DNA of 64,000 nt from Eutreptiella sp. 'Long Island Sound 2002' (taxonomy: Eukaryota; Euglenozoa; Euglenophyceae; Eutreptiales; Eutreptiaceae): assembly GCA_964036045.1 (NCBI GenBank), contig OZ038379.1, forward strand, positions 106,594,025-106,658,024, written 5' to 3'. Below, piece by piece: positions 12,225-27,235 of the stretch. The first letter of the stretch is position 1; each line of letters begins with the position of its first letter. Below the pieces are notes generated by a model. That model ran no database searches. It saw only the letters and a program-made list of their open reading frames with translations, and was not told the origin of the DNA. The position numbers and the translations under genes were made by a program.

Positions 12225-12625
12225 TCCAGACCGCTTGGGATGCTCAAACACGTGTTTTTAAGCCATTTGGAGCCCGTGGTGGTGCGTTTTGGAGCGTTGA
12301 AAATCCCAAAATGCCTTGAAAATGGGCCGTTTCAAGACCAAAGATGGGTCGAAAATGGGTCAAAATCGCGTTTTTCGAAAAGTGATCCTGGACCAATTGA
12401 GATGCTTAGACAAGTGTTTTGAGCCCATTTTGAGCCCATTGGGACGGATTTTGGCCAATGGAAAATTCCAATATCCCTTGAAAGGTGGCCGTTTTGGGAA
12501 CAAAAAAGGGTGAATAATGGGTCAAAAACGCGTTTTCCAAAAAGTGATCCTGGACCATTGGGGGTGCACGAACAAGTGTTTTGAATCCATTTTATCCGGT
12601 TTTGATCGGTTTTAGCCCCTTCTGC
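12225..12625. repeat. ~163-bp tandem repeat, about 2.4 copies
   Basis: The block containing AAAAGTGATCCTGGACCA recurs near 12378 and 12542, with flanking similarity (ACAAGTGTTTTGA, GGGTCAAAA.CGCGTTTT, CCTTGAAA.GTGGCCGTTT). That gives a period of about 163 bp. Copies are diverged. Confidence 0.7.
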
Positions 12626-12715
12626 CACATGTATGCACCAAGTGGCACCCTTCGCAGCCACCTTAGAGCCGTATGGTGGAGCCACCTGGAGTTGGAGAGA
12701 GGGGTGTAGATAAGA

Positions 12716-12717
<2 letters not shown>

Positions 12718-12766
<49 letters not shown>
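12718..12766. repeat. (TA)n microsatellite, left flank of foldback element
   Basis: A TA dinucleotide run directly abutting the left arm of the inverted repeat that starts at about 12767. Confidence 0.95.
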
Positions 12767-15870
<3,104 letters not shown>

Positions 15871-16102
15871 TAGTCTATTTTTTTTCGATGTCTTGCAGAT
15901 ATTTGTGATGGATCCCCCCCGGCGACCAGGCGCCGCGGGGGGTACAGCGAAACCCCGGCCGGGGGGCAGCCGGGGCCTACCAGGGCCGCGCCCCCCGCGG
16001 CATATGGAGTGGCTGCCCGCGGCGGCGGCTCCTGCGGGGGCTGCGGCAGCGGCGGGCGGTCACAGCGTGGAGCCGGATGGCCCGACGACGCCGCCGATAG
16101 GG

Positions 16103-18100
16103 GCCAGGTGCGTGCCTGCGACATGCGTGCGACATGCCTACACAGTGTCCTGCGAAGTGTTCTGCGTAGTGAAGAGAGGGGAAGGGGCGGGGCAGGGAGG
16201 GAGGGGCCGGGTGCGTGCCTGCGACGTGCGTGCGACTTGCCTACAAAGTGTCCTGCGTAGTGTCCTGCGAAGTGTAGAGAGGGAAAAGGGCAGGGGAGGG
16301 AGGGGGAGGTAGGGCGGGAGTAGAGGGCCGCAGGCTGCGGGCCGGTGCGGACGGAACCAGGGCGCCTGGGAGCGGCAAGGTGAAGGGGGAGTGGGAGGGG
16401 TGCCTCGCGTGTTGCTCCGCGAAGTGTATGCCGGGAGGGTAAAGGGAGGACGGGGACAGAGACACCGAGGGCCGGGGACCAAGGGACTTGGGAAGGGGGG
16501 CACGTGAGGACAAGGGAGGGCGAGCAGACAGGGGGCAGGACAGGGCCAAGGGGCCAAGGCAGAGAGAGGGGGCAAAGAGGGAGCGCTGCCACGCGAATTG
16601 CTCCGCATTGTGCTCGCGCTGGCCGGAGGGCAGAGGGGCAGAGAAGGCAGGGCAGGGAAGAGGGCGTGCCACGGCGGCATGAAGGAGCGAGCGTGGGGCA
16701 GAAGCACAAAGGTGCCCCACAACCGAGCGAGCCGACCGCAGTGCGCGGGGGCACTGGACAAGGCGGAGCGCCGCGGCGCGCTGCCGCAAAGCGGTCCACC
16801 CCCACGGGTGCAGTGTCGTGCGTAGAGTCATACAACGAGGGCCAGGTGCGTGCCTGCGACATGCGTGCGACATGCCTACACAGTGTCCTGCGAAGTGTTC
16901 TGCGTAGTGAAGAGAGGGGAAAGGGCAGGGCAGGGAGGGAGGGGCCGGGTGCGTGCCTGCGACATGCGTGCGACTTGCCTACAAAGTGTCCTACGTAGTG
17001 TCCTGCGAAGTGTAGAGAGGGAAAAGGGCAGGGGAGAGAGGGGGAGGTAGGGCGGGAGTAGAGGGCCGCAGGCAGCGGGCCGGTGCGGACGGAACCAGGG
17101 CGCCTAGGAGCGGCAAGGTGAAGGGGGAGTGGGAGGGGTGCCTCGCGTATTGCTCCGCGAAGTGTATGCCGGGAGGGTAAAGGGAGGACGGGGACAGAGA
17201 CACCGAGGGCCACGGGCCAAGGGGCCTGGGAAGGGGGGCACGTGAGGACGAGGGAGGGCGAGCAGACAGGGGGCAGGACAGGGCCAAGGGGCCAGGGCAG
17301 AGAGAGGGGGCAAAGAGGGAGCGCTGCCACGCGAATTGCTCCGCATTGTACTCGCGCTGGCCGAGGGGCAGAGGGGCAACGAAGGCAGGGCAGGGAAGAG
17401 GGCGTGCCACGGCGGCATGAAGGAGCGAGCGTGGGGCAGAAGCACAAAGGTGCCCCACAACCGAGCGAGCCGCCCGCAGTGCACGGGGGCACTGGACAAG
17501 GCGGAGCTCCGCGGCGCGCTGCCGCAAAGCGGTCCACCCCCATGGGTGCAGTGTCCTGCGTAGAGTCATACAACAAGGGCCAGGTGCGTGCCTGCGACAT
17601 GCGTGCGACTTGCCTACACAGTGTCCTGCGAAGTGTCCAGCAAGAGGTAGAGGGGTAACAGGGCAGGGGAGGGAGGGGGAGGCAGGGCGGGCATAGAGAG
17701 ACGAAGGCCGCAGGAGGGTGCGGTGCGACATGCGTGCCACAAGCCTAGAGGCCAGGGCGCCAGGGGGAGGCAAGGTGAAGAGGGAATGGGAGAGGTGCCA
17801 CGTATTGCTCCGCGATGTCTATGCAGGGAGGGTACAGCGAGGACGGGGACAAGGAGACAGAGGGCCAAGGACCCAGGGGCCTGGGCAAGGGGGCGAGGGA
17901 GGATGAGAGAGAACGAACACACGAGGGGCAGGGCTAGGCCAGGGAACGGGAGTAGAGGGGGGCAGCAAGGAGGGAGGGTTGCCTCGCGAATTGCTTCGCA
18001 CCGTGCTAGCCAGAGCAAAGAGAGGGAGCGACGAGGGAGACAGGGGCATGCACAGCGTTAGGCGAGCACAGAGGGCGAGGGAGGGAGCAGCGGGGGCAGG
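16103..18100. repeat. 738-bp tandem repeat, two full copies and a diverged third
   Basis: The block starting GCCAGGTGCGTGCCTGCGAC occurs at 16103, 16841 and 17579, an exact 738-bp spacing. Copies 1 and 2 are nearly identical throughout, including CGAAGTGTATGCCGGGAGGG and GAGCGAGCGTGGGGCAG. The third is shortened and diverged. Strong purine bias on the plus strand keeps long minus-strand frames open, including one of 576 codons, but these are Pro/Ser/Leu-rich shadows that repeat with the unit. It is satellite-like, with no gene supported. Confidence 0.85.
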
Positions 18101-18219
18101 GTAGGGGATAGTTGCCATACGTCGTGCCGTGCGCCATGCGCGTCCAGAAACCGACTCTGACCTCAATCATGCGTCATGTCACGTCAGTCAAGCCTAGAGC
18201 AGGAGGCAGGAAGCGACAC

Positions 18220-18405
18220 GGGGGGACGGGCACCTGCGGCGCCATCCGTAGGGCCTCCCGTGCGATGACCCAACAAGTGGCGCAGAGGGGACACGCGCCA
18301 GTGGCGCCATCCACTGGACCCCCTGCGCTTGTTGCAGTAAGTGTGACGCAGAGGGGACGGGCACCAGCGGCGCCAACCGGTGGGCCCCCTGCGGCGTAGA
18401 TTGTG
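18220..18405. repeat. ~66-bp minisatellite, three copies
   Basis: Near copies of GGGACGGGCACC.GCGGCGCCA begin at about 18222, 18288 and 18355, each ending near CCCCTGCG. Confidence 0.7.
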
Positions 18406-18683
18406 CTGAACTGATTAACTAGGTGGCCAGGGGATGCCACAAATGAATCCCCCGTCCGTCTCCCCGCGTCTCTGCCATAGGGCCTCAGGGGCCTCCATCG
18501 CGCTCGGGGGTGGCAGAGGCCCGGGGGACGAGAGCGCCCGGCCGCTTTGTAGCCGCCACTTCCAGCGGACTGATACCACGGCACTGGTATCAGGCCGCTC
18601 GGAAGTGGATACACGGGCACCAGGGAGAGGATGGGCAGTCGGCCCCCCCCGGGCTGTTGGGACCACCGACGCGGCGTTGTTCC

Positions 18684-20640
18684 TTATCCGGAGCTCCGCC
18701 ATGCGTTTAACAACTTCCTGTACTGTAGTTGTGATTCGTTCAACTCGATGCGATTGCCACGCCATGCTGTGACCTCGGTCTGATTCTTATCCACTCCTCC
18801 TCTGACCTGACGGGGTGCCTCCTTGTTGAGACCGAGCGAAACTTCCAAACGCCTTAGGTCCGGGCTCGAATTTTTTAAGAGTGCCACTATCTCTCCGGAG
18901 GTCGTGTCTTTTGCCAACCGTGCCTTTTCCAAAGTCTGATATTATGCATCAAACTTGGACTGGTGGTGTGCCTCGATTTCCTTATTCGCTTGCAGTGCCA
19001 CTTGCAACTGATTGAACTTGTACTCGAGATCACGAAATCGCTGGCTAAGGAAGGCCTTGTCCTTGTCGTAATCCGCTCTGAATTGTGACACCTCCTTGTT
19101 GAACTCGGACGCAAGACGGACACCTTCGGCCTTAGCTGCCTAATTTGCACGGGCTTCAATCGCCGTCTTGTGCTCCTCCAACTTCTCCGCGAACTCTTTC
19201 CGAATACCATGTTTAATGCGTTCAAGTTCTTGTGCCACGCCTTTGACCTTTTCATCCCGTTATTGAAGCGCAGAACTGAGGAGGTTGCCAACAACGTTAG
19301 GGATGTCTCTAGAGACGTTCGTTAACTCACCATTCAAGTCCGCGTGAAGCTTTTGTGTGCGTTCTTCCAACCCCGTCATCCGCTCCGCAATCCTCGTGAC
19401 CTCGGACAACGGCTCGACCTTTGACTCTCCGCGCGTAATATCGAGTTGTTGCCGTAATTGTTGAAGCAAGTCGTGCTTCCCAAGATACTCTTTGCGCAAC
19501 TCACTTGATACATTTCCCACCTGAGTAATGTATGAGTTCTCCATCTTTTCCCGAAGGGTCTCAAAATATTTGACAAGGCCGGGATGAACCTGACCTTGGT
19601 TCCATGACTCAACGGTGAAACCTATTGTTCCATCAAGAATTTCAATCACGTGTTGAACAACAACGTCTTCACGAAGTCCCATAGGCATCGGTTGAGCGTG
19701 TAGCTCCAACCCAATACCTTGATCGTTAATAGGCATTGCGTACGTTTGATGCTTCATTCTGCAGTGTTGACCATTGGACTTGGGTGGTTGGTGTTCGAGG
19801 AATGGTCCTGTCGAACAACCTGACGAAGGTAGCGAAGATTGGCTCGGATTGAGATCTGTCATCTGCCTTGCAGCTTGTCGCCCACCCAAACCTTGGATTG
19901 AATCCCGGGCCTCGGTGGGCGGAAAGTTAGGTTCCACCGAAGGTTGTGTTGAGACACACGCTCCAGTGACCATACCTCCCGTTGGAAGAATGTGGGAAGA
20001 AGCGCTAACCGGATGATCCGTGTCCGCTTCCATATCACGGGGCAAGGAAGAAAGCAAGATTTGAACATTGACATCGGGTCCGGAGTTTCCAACACATCGA
20101 CACTTCAGGTGTTGCTCAACGGAAGGTGAGTAATCCGACTCAATCGTGGCTCGCTCATCGTGTGTCCTAACTCTACTAGAACCATTTAACAATTCCTCGT
20201 CATCACTCTCTCTCAACTCATGACTATCCGAATCGTCGTGAATACTCCCGGGCAACAACATCAATGCCATGTTGGAACCTCGTGACCACAAAGATTGATC
20301 AACAACTTGATTCTCTTCCATACCTCCCAAGGGACGAAGAGGAACATCCAATACCGGGGGAACACGAATAAAAGAACGGTCCTTGAATTTATCTAAAGAG
20401 CAAAGTAACCTACCCTCATGCACAAATCGCAATGTGTCCATGTGAATACCCGTAATATCAAAAACTTGTTGGCGCAATTAATGCATCTCACCACACGTAT
20501 CGCTCACCTTGACCTTCATCCATGGCATAGAACCATCGGACAACTTAACTTGCAAGTGAACATATGGATTGGTCCTTCTCGGAACACATACAAATGGGGT
20601 TGCATTCTTCCTCTTGCTTTCACGAGGAAGAGAGGAAGTG
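18684..20640 (-). pseudogene. ubiquitin-like + coiled-coil gene with in-frame TAA/TAG
   Basis: A single minus-strand frame runs without frameshift from about 20,640. It begins with a ubiquitin-like fold: YVHLQVKLSDGSMPWMKVKVSDTC, then LRQQVFDITGIHMDTLRFVHEGRLL, then FKDRSFIRV. A Ser/Asp-rich linker of ~200 residues follows, then a long coiled coil (about 19,600-18,900). It crosses TAA 20478-20480, TAA 19260-19262, TAG 19140-19142 and TAA 18942-18944, and reaches TAA 18684-18686. None is TGA, and each sits where Gln would fit. In the standard code this is a pseudogene. Alternatively these codons are read as Gln or read through. The family may be ubiquilin- or BAG6-like in layout, but I do not recognise it. 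It could be a host gene. Confidence 0.6.
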
Positions 20641-21100
20641 CGCCGTAACACATGTGGGGGAGGAAATGAGAATGGTCCACCGGCGTTAGCGCGGTGTGCG
20701 TAGAATACATGCAAGGAGTTTCCATTATAGTGGCGTTGACGTATTGACCTTGAATGACAACGAATGAACAAACGGAAACGATAGGGCCCAAGAGTTCCAA
20801 GGGAACCTCTCGATGTTGGGACGTACCATCGCCTACCCTTTTTCAAAATAGAAAACGAACAAACAATCGAAGGTAAACGAAGAATGAAACAAAACAAACG
20901 GAAAACGAAAGAAAACATCAAAGAGATGAGTTCCAAAACGAAAATAAACGGAGTGAGAATGTAGAAAGCCATAGGCGCATTCACGAATCTCCCTAATTTG
21001 TGAAGATTAGTGGAACCTTCTCTGCTACCATGTAACGCATACGGGCTCATTCTTTCTACAAATCTCACAAATCTACACCGAAGAACTCTTCTCATCAGTA
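20641..21100 (-). other. 5' region of the ubiquitin-like gene, up to element A
   Basis: The minus-strand frame is open from 21095 through this stretch into the ubiquitin-like domain, but much of it (20,830-20,960) is T-rich and Phe-rich and more like an intron or UTR. An ATG at about 21093 starts MRRVLRCRF. I cannot place a start or splice sites with confidence. Element A is inserted immediately beyond, at 21101. Confidence 0.35.
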
Positions 21101-21138
21101 TATGGGATGCAGCGTTCTAGGGCGTGGTGCGGAACCCC
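21101..21138 (+). repeat. element A left terminal inverted repeat
   Basis: Starts TATGGGATGCAGCGTTCTAG and continues GGCGTGGTGCGGAACCCC. It is identical to the reverse complement of 27236-27273. Confidence 0.95.
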
Positions 21139-21299
21139 TAGTTAGAACGCAATTTTTGGAACACCCACCTACCCTTAATTTTGGGGCAAACCACCTAAAA
21201 AAATGGATTCAGCACCCTCAAAAAACCCCCATCCCCTTTCTTTCCCCACATAACCCTCATTGTAGGCGTGGTTTTTGGGGGGGGGGGTTCAGAGAGTTA

Positions 21300-21425
21300 G
21301 AGCACAGTTAGAACAGAGTTAGAACGCAGTTAGAGCACCCTGCTCTAACTAGTTATCGCGCTAGTTATCGCGCGATAACTCAGTTATCGCGTAGTTATCG
21401 CGGGTAGTTATCGCGCACCCCTCCT
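21300..21425. repeat. element A palindrome cluster, 3' end
   Basis: Runs of AGTTAGAGC/AGTTAGAAC and AGTTATCGCGCGATAACT between the left TIR and the transposase gene. The same motifs fill 23205-23400, 24548-24735 and 26938-27090. Confidence 0.85.
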
Positions 21426-21485
21426 CCATCCCTCACTAGGACAAACAACAGAAAAAACTTGGCACAAAGCATGTATGGTCTTTTT

Positions 21486-23145
21486 TCATACAAAGTCATC
21501 AATGTCCGAGGCCTTGGCTGCCTCCAGTCCCAAAAGCCCTTGCTCCAGGGCGTTCATGGACATGCAATGGTGCATGTGGCGGAGGGACATACTTGGCCTC
21601 ACCAAGGACCAACCCTTAAAACAATTTTTGAGCCTCCTCTTGTAAGGCCCATGCCGATACTCCGTTGGGATGGAGGAAAACTGAAAAATGTTCCTCCATT
21701 TCTCGGCAAAAAAGGTGGAATGTGCCAAGCACCAATGGATCCACCTGGTGGGGGACCAACCTGAGTCTCCCCACGCTTTTGAAAATTTTGTGGTCAACGC
21801 ACGGTGGCGTTCCACTTGGGTTAGAGTGTACAACTCCCTCACCCTCCAAAGCTCATACAAACCCTCAATGCATTTCACCATGACATGCACAACAACCCAT
21901 AACATAGGTCCCCCAGGGGTCCTCACTGTGGGGACATGCTCTTTGAGGCATTCCACAAATTGCCTTTGGAAGGGGGGGGAGGTTAGGAAAACTTTGGTGC
22001 TGGTTAGATCGAAATATTTTTCTGTGGCCCTCGAGGCCGAAGGGAGGCGTTCCCTAAGAGGGATGCCTGAGGTCTCATCCTTGAGGGCTTGTTTGAAGGC
22101 CTGCAAAGCTGCAAGAGCTTGGGCCTTACCAGGGGTACCAGGGGGGGAGGGCCTGAAGGGTGGTCTCAATGCGCTTTGCAATGCCGTTTAGGATGCGGCA
22201 TGCTGCATGTTGGTAGTCCCCCGGCCGCCTATCAGGGGTCACACTTCTCAAGAATGCCCCCCATCTTGAGGTGGACTCCACCCCCCTTTGCTCAACAATC
22301 CCATTGGGGTCTTTGCACAACCAACACTTAGACCCAGCCCCCCCCATTGCTTGCATCCCCTTCCCATCCCCTGTCAAAATGACAGTGCAAGTCAAAAATT
22401 GGTTTTGAAAGAGGACAACGTCCTCTTCCACATCCCTCACCTCTTGGTTGAGGTTGGCGGAGATGTCCAGGCTTCTCAAAAAAGCCTGTTCATCCCCGCC
22501 ATCCGTGCAAAACCATGAGGCCCATAGCTTCACCTTCGAAGCATATTTTGCCCCCCCCCATACATTAACCCATACATCCGCACGGGTAGAGGATGCCTTC
22601 CACAAGGAAGTCGCATCAACTGAAATAACAATAATGGCAACGCCACTAGGGGGGGGTTTCCCAATAACTCGGGCCATAGATATTGCATTTTGCACAATTG
22701 ATTGCAAAGGCACATGGGCAGCTGCCCTATTGCGGCCTGTGGTAGACTTTACAATGGTGGTTTGGGGAAAGTAGGGCATGATCCGTTGCCGAACGGTCCT
22801 TAGGTCCCGTTGTGTGCAACGGCGGGGCATTCGCAAAAGGGCCCGTTGGGAGAGATGCATGCTGCATGCCATGCGTAGCATGCTCAGGGCCTCATGCTCC
22901 TGAGCTGTTAATGCAGGATGGCCGCCAAGTGGGCCAGACAGGGCAGTGCACGCCCCACCACTTAAACAAACTTCGCCTTTGGTGTTGGTGCCACACACGA
23001 CGTCTGGGTCACCCAATAGAACTCGCGCCAGCCGCTGAACCGCCTTCAAACGCCGCCGCCGGGCCTTGGGGCACTGCAGATCGGTGTACCGCCGGAGGTT
23101 AGCTGTGTTGAGAGCCCGCAGGGCCTCATTGACAGCACTGTCCAT
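21486..23145 (-). pseudogene. element A transposase (T), one frameshift
   Basis: Two overlapping minus-strand frames (23145-22126 and 22181-21486) together match the intact transposase of element B along its length. The first holds the first-Asp strand VISVDATSLWKASSTR (about 22620), the second motif VILTGDGKGMQAMGGAGSKCWLCKD (about 22360) with its Cys pair, and RRPGDYQHAACRILN. The second holds WVVVHVMVKCIEG, WIHWCLAHSTFFAEKW and the TEYRHGPYKRRL motif with the likely catalytic Glu. The frame breaks in a G run near 22145, so a sequencing indel is possible. It ends with TGA. Predicted to cut and join element ends in the nucleus. Start ATG at 23145 (MDSAVNEALR). Confidence 0.72.
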
Positions 23146-23204
23146 GAAGAATAAGAGGACGTGGACACGAAATGAGGGAGGGTTTTGAAGCAAGGGCCCA
23201 AAAA

Positions 23205-23400
23205 ACACACGCGATAACCCACGCGATAACCCCCGCGATAACTAGGTTATCGCGCGATAACCCCCGCGATAACCCCCCGCGATAACTAGTTAGAGCGCGA
23301 TAACCCCCCGCGATAACTAGTTAGAGCACCCAGTTAGAGCGCGATAACCCCCGCGATAACTAGTTAGAGCAGGGGTTAGTGCGCACTAACTGGTGGTGTT
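23205..23400. repeat. element A palindrome cluster before T
   Basis: Dense CGCGATAACCCCCGCGATAACTAGTTAGAGC-type units, with GGTTATCGCGCGATAACC palindromes. This is the 5' UTR/intron position of the transposase gene. Confidence 0.85.
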
Positions 23401-23619
23401 AGAGCAAGCGTTGGGCACCCTAAAACCTTCACAAACGTTGATTTTGCACCCAGGAAACCTTGGAGATGTCAACAATGTGCAGGCACGGGGTACATGCATG
23501 GCGCCACAATCACAAATTCAAATCAGTCAAATGGACATGTTCCGGGCTAGTTGCCCCTTCTCAGAGTCCACAGAGTACAGTAATAGAAATAGTGAACAAT
23601 AATCGGATCACAAATAACA

Positions 23620-24518
23620 CTAGCTGGAGGGGTTAGAGGAAGCATTGGGCACCCTAAAACCCATGGACAGCAGCTGCTGCCGCCACACAGGCGTGCAGTG
23701 CAGAACCCCCCCCGCACTATAAAAAATCACGCTCCATCGCTCGCCCTCCCATGGCAATGGAGCGTGTAGTGCCGTGGTGTTGAACAACACCGGGGCTTGG
23801 GGGGGCTGGGCTGCCGCCACCTTTGCCACCTTCGATGGCTTGGGGGAGGGCTTGGGGGCGGGGGTTTGGCCCTTACCCCTAAGGGGGGGGGGGGGCATCC
23901 GGCTCAACCACCACCACGTCTGGTCCCCCCTTCGTCTGGCCTTTTCCCGGCCTTCCCCCCTTGGGTGCATACTGCCGAACCCAATCGGCAGTGGCGTCCA
24001 CCACAGAAGGGGGGGGGTCATACCCACCAACCAGGTGGATGTCCCCCCCCCTGTGCAGCTTCTGCCACACTTCCCTCCCCGTACACTCCCCCTCCCACAA
24101 AAAACACACCCTCAAAAGGAAATAAGATTTCCTTTGGGGGGGGGTCGCTCATCCCAAACAAACACAAAAAAGCCGCAACCGTTTCCCCCTCTGCGGCTTG
24201 CGGCCACTTGGCCGTTTCCCCCCCAACCCACACATAGGAGGGGAGGGTGAGGTTGGTCTTCCTCTCCACCCCCCCCTCCTTCTCTGTGATGGTGACCTGC
24301 CGGTACCATCCCGTCCCCCCCATCCTGCAGGCCTCATCCCAAGGCTCCCCAAACCGCCACGACGCCCCCTCCGGCAGCCTCTTCTCCCCCTCCAGCTCCA
24401 ACCGGGCCGCCACCGGCTTGGCGGACCGTGCCCCCGCTGCTTCTGCCGCTCCGCCTGCTGCGTCGGCTGCCTGGGCGTCGTCCTTGACGAAGATGCGGGG
24501 CAGCTGCAAGATGGTAGC
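23620..24518 (-). pseudogene. element A G2-G3 deletion fusion
   Basis: After the intron acceptor (TTTTTTTCAG before 24518) the frame reads ATILQLPRIFVKDD and continues as a G2 N-terminal domain to about 24020. The coiled coil and the first half of G3 seen in B and D are absent. A Pro/Lys-rich linker instead leads straight to the G3 C-terminus TTALHAPLPWEGERWSVIFY...SMGFRVPN, which keeps the distal His and the Arg nine residues later. Two frameshifts occur at G runs (about 24115 and 24010). It ends at TAG 23620-23622. Without the HxD half it cannot be an active oxygenase. An internal deletion is the simplest explanation. Confidence 0.6.
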
Positions 24519-24761
24519 CTGAAAAAAACAAAAGAAACAAAAAAAAAAACACGCGATAACCCGCGCGATAACCCCCGCGATAACTAGGTTATCGCGCGAT
24601 AACCCCCGCGATAACCCCCCGCGATAACTCCGCGATAACTAGTTAGAACGCGATAACCTAGCGCGATAACTAGTTAGAGCACCTAGTTAGAACGCGATAA
24701 CCTAGCGCGATAACTAGTTAGAGCAGGGGTTAGAGCAGGGTGTTGTGGGAAGTTTTCACAC
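24519..24761 (-). other. element A G1/G2 intron packed with palindromes
   Basis: A GT-AG intron of 243 bp: donor CACCAG|GTGTGAA at 24762/24761, acceptor TTTTTTTCAG|GCTACC at 24519/24518. Phase 0 on both sides. The body consists of GCGATAACTAGTTAGAGC and TTATCGCGCGATAA units. The intron lies at the same protein position (after a C-x-CHQ motif) as in element B. Confidence 0.85.
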
Positions 24762-26884
24762 CTGGTGACATGGACACATGCCTTGGCCCTCCTTCTTGGC
24801 GTCGTCCAGCACCAGGCCCAGCCTCCGCAGCCACGAGAAGTCCGTGACGGCCGCATACTCCCCCACCTGCCGCCACTCCACCACCTGGGCCACCCCCTCC
24901 ACCTCAGGGGCCACCCTTGCCACTCCCCCATACAACCCCCTCCTCACCACCAAAATGGTGCCCGCCGGCACCTTCATCCCAACATGCCCTTGCAAGGTGG
25001 GCCAGGGCAGTGCCTCCCCATGGCACACCTTGGCCAAGGGGCACTGATCAGGGTGGCCTGCGACCGCCCCCGCCTCCTCATTAGTGAGGGGGGCAATCAC
25101 CTCCCTCCCAATCCCCCACCCCGACAACAAAAAATGCCTGGTGGTTGTTCCCACCGGGAGCAAGCACTGAGCAGATTGCTCAATGCTGACCCCATTGGGG
25201 TCCACCACCACCTCCTCCTCCCCCCCCCCGTCCACCTCCTCCCCCTCCTGGCATGGCACACAAAGGCCATCTTTGTGGGCGGTGCACAAAATCAGCCGAT
25301 TGCATCCGTAGCAATTGGCTACCACCTTCCCCCTACACCTAACCGCCCCATCACACTGGACTGTCCTGGCCACCCGGCCAGCAGGTGCCCCCAGCTGGGG
25401 CCTCTTATTGGACTGCGTCACGTGCAGGTTGGGGAATCGAAGATTCCCCCCCTGGGTAAGCTCAATGGCAAAAAATGCCATGAGGCGGGGGTGGGACACC
25501 CCCGTGGGGGAGGCCTTGGGAATCCCCGACCCCCGGTGTACATCAAGGGCATTAAAAAAAAAAGGCAGTGCCCCTCTTGAATGGCACAGCCCTCTCCACC
25601 CAAGGGTCAGGGAACCCCGAACTGCTGGAGGGCACAAAAAGAAAATGTGACCCATCCTCCTCCTCATGATTATGGGTTAGCATAATAAGGCAATTGACAA
25701 TCAATGTGCCTTCGGGAATGGTGTAGGGGGGGGCGTCGCGATGGAGGTGCTGGGGGGTGTGGTCATAGCTCGAAATTTCGGCCATGTCAAGGATGGTGCA
25801 GCTCCATCCAACCCCCCCCACCACAGTCTTCTTCGCCGTCTCAAGCACACGATCTGCCACCCTTTTGAGGACTGGCAGATCATGGAGCTTGTGGGGGTTG
25901 TGCCTGTGGTGGTTGGCACCCCCATAGTTGCCATACAATGTACGGCGGGTCCCAGAATCTTGGGGCCTGCCGACAATGGGGGGGTTCTCATTGAAAATGG
26001 GTGCCTTCTCTGAGAGAGGCACCCTATCCAAATCATCCAAAAGACTTTGCAGCTGCACATCACTCAAAAAATCGTGCTCCAGGAGGTGGTTGACCACCAG
26101 CTTTCCCCCCACCGTGAGCACAAGGTCATTGGGGTCCCTATTAAAGGCCCCCAAGGGCTCGGCGGCAACCACCTCCTCCGCCTCCCCAATAAGGGGGGGT
26201 GTTGCCCCAAATGGAAAAAGAATCACCCCCTGCCCCGAAACAATGTTGGGAGTGGTGACCCCATACCACTCACGCTCCCACTCCCTTGTGGGGCAAAGGG
26301 AGTGCATGGGGAGCTTGTTTTCGGGGTTGTAAGTGCAGACCCGGCGGGTGTTGTGGGTGAGGGGTTGGGGGAACCAACCATCCGACTTCCCCTTCCCCTT
26401 GCCCGGTCGGATCCTTACCTTCTGGACACTCATCATGAGGGGGTTGTGGGGCTTCTCCTTCCTCCCCCCAGCCCCCACCCCCCCCCGCATCCTCCTCCTC
26501 CTCCTCCACTTCCTCCTCCTCCTCCTCCTGACCCACATAGAGGGTCGTCTTCGTCCCCGCACCCTTCTCGGCATGGGCGGTGACGGACTCCACCACGGCG
26601 TCCACATCGTCCGGATGAAGCTGGATCAAAAATCCAGCAACCCCTGGATTTACCTCTAGCAACTCGAAGATGTAGTTGCTGAGAACCACGGGGTCTCGCT
26701 TGTCCGCCATGAAGGGGGACTTATGGACAAGGAGTCCAAAGTCCACACCATGTTCAAAGCGGGTCGCCACAGGGCGCCTCACATTGGCATCACCCATCGT
26801 AAACCCCTCAGGACTGCCAAGGCGACGGACCCCAAGGAGCTTTTGATGGTGCTCGCACCAAGCGTGGGCAGCAGCAAGGGCCAT
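24762..26884 (-). pseudogene. element A G1: 2OG-Fe(II) dioxygenase-like with zinc finger, frameshifted
   Basis: Minus strand from ATG 26884 (MALAAAHAWCEHHQKLLGV). The parts match element B G1 in order: an N-terminal domain ending EKGAGTKT; TPNIVSGQGV...; the predicted iron site LHRDAPPYT (HxD, about 25745); FNALDVHRGSGIP (distal His, about 25550); a Cys/His cluster C-x5-C-x7-C-x2-C-x5-C-x2-H-x4-C-x2-C (about 25345-25240); and a C-terminal domain ending CPCHQ at the intron. Two frame breaks occur, one in a Glu-coding GGA repeat near 26,500 and one in an A10 run at 25552-25561. Predicted nuclear oxygenase; the substrate is not shown by sequence. Confidence 0.68.
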
Positions 26885-26937
26885 TATCAAAGAATATGAA
26901 AGCTTTGAGAGCTAAAGCGAAAAGGGGAGACATAAAA

Positions 26938-27095
26938 TGAAGCGCGATAACCCACGCGATAACCCACACGATAACTAGGTTATCGCGCGATAACCCCCGC
27001 GATAACCCCCGCGATAACTAGGTTATCGCGCGATAACCCACGCGATAACTAGTGCTCTAACCCCGTTCTAACCCCGCGATAACTAGTTAGAGCAC
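26938..27095. repeat. element A palindrome cluster, 5' end
   Basis: Units of ACGCGATAACCC and AACTAGGTTATCGCGCGATA, then TAGTTAGAGC, between the G1 start and the right TIR. Confidence 0.85.
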
Positions 27096-27235
27096 ACAAA
27101 GATCAAATCGCAAAAAGTGCAAAACGGGCAATATCGAGCAAACGAAACATGCAAGGCACATTGTTGCATCATAGTGCACCCATGTAACATGTGAAATTCC
27201 GGGTTCCAACCATATTAACAACACCCAAAATTGGG

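Noticed and set aside
23205-27095. Regularly spaced palindromic repeats as a possible CRISPR array
   Set aside because: There are no constant-length unique spacers and no cas genes, the DNA is eukaryotic with introns, and the repeats sit inside GT-AG introns.
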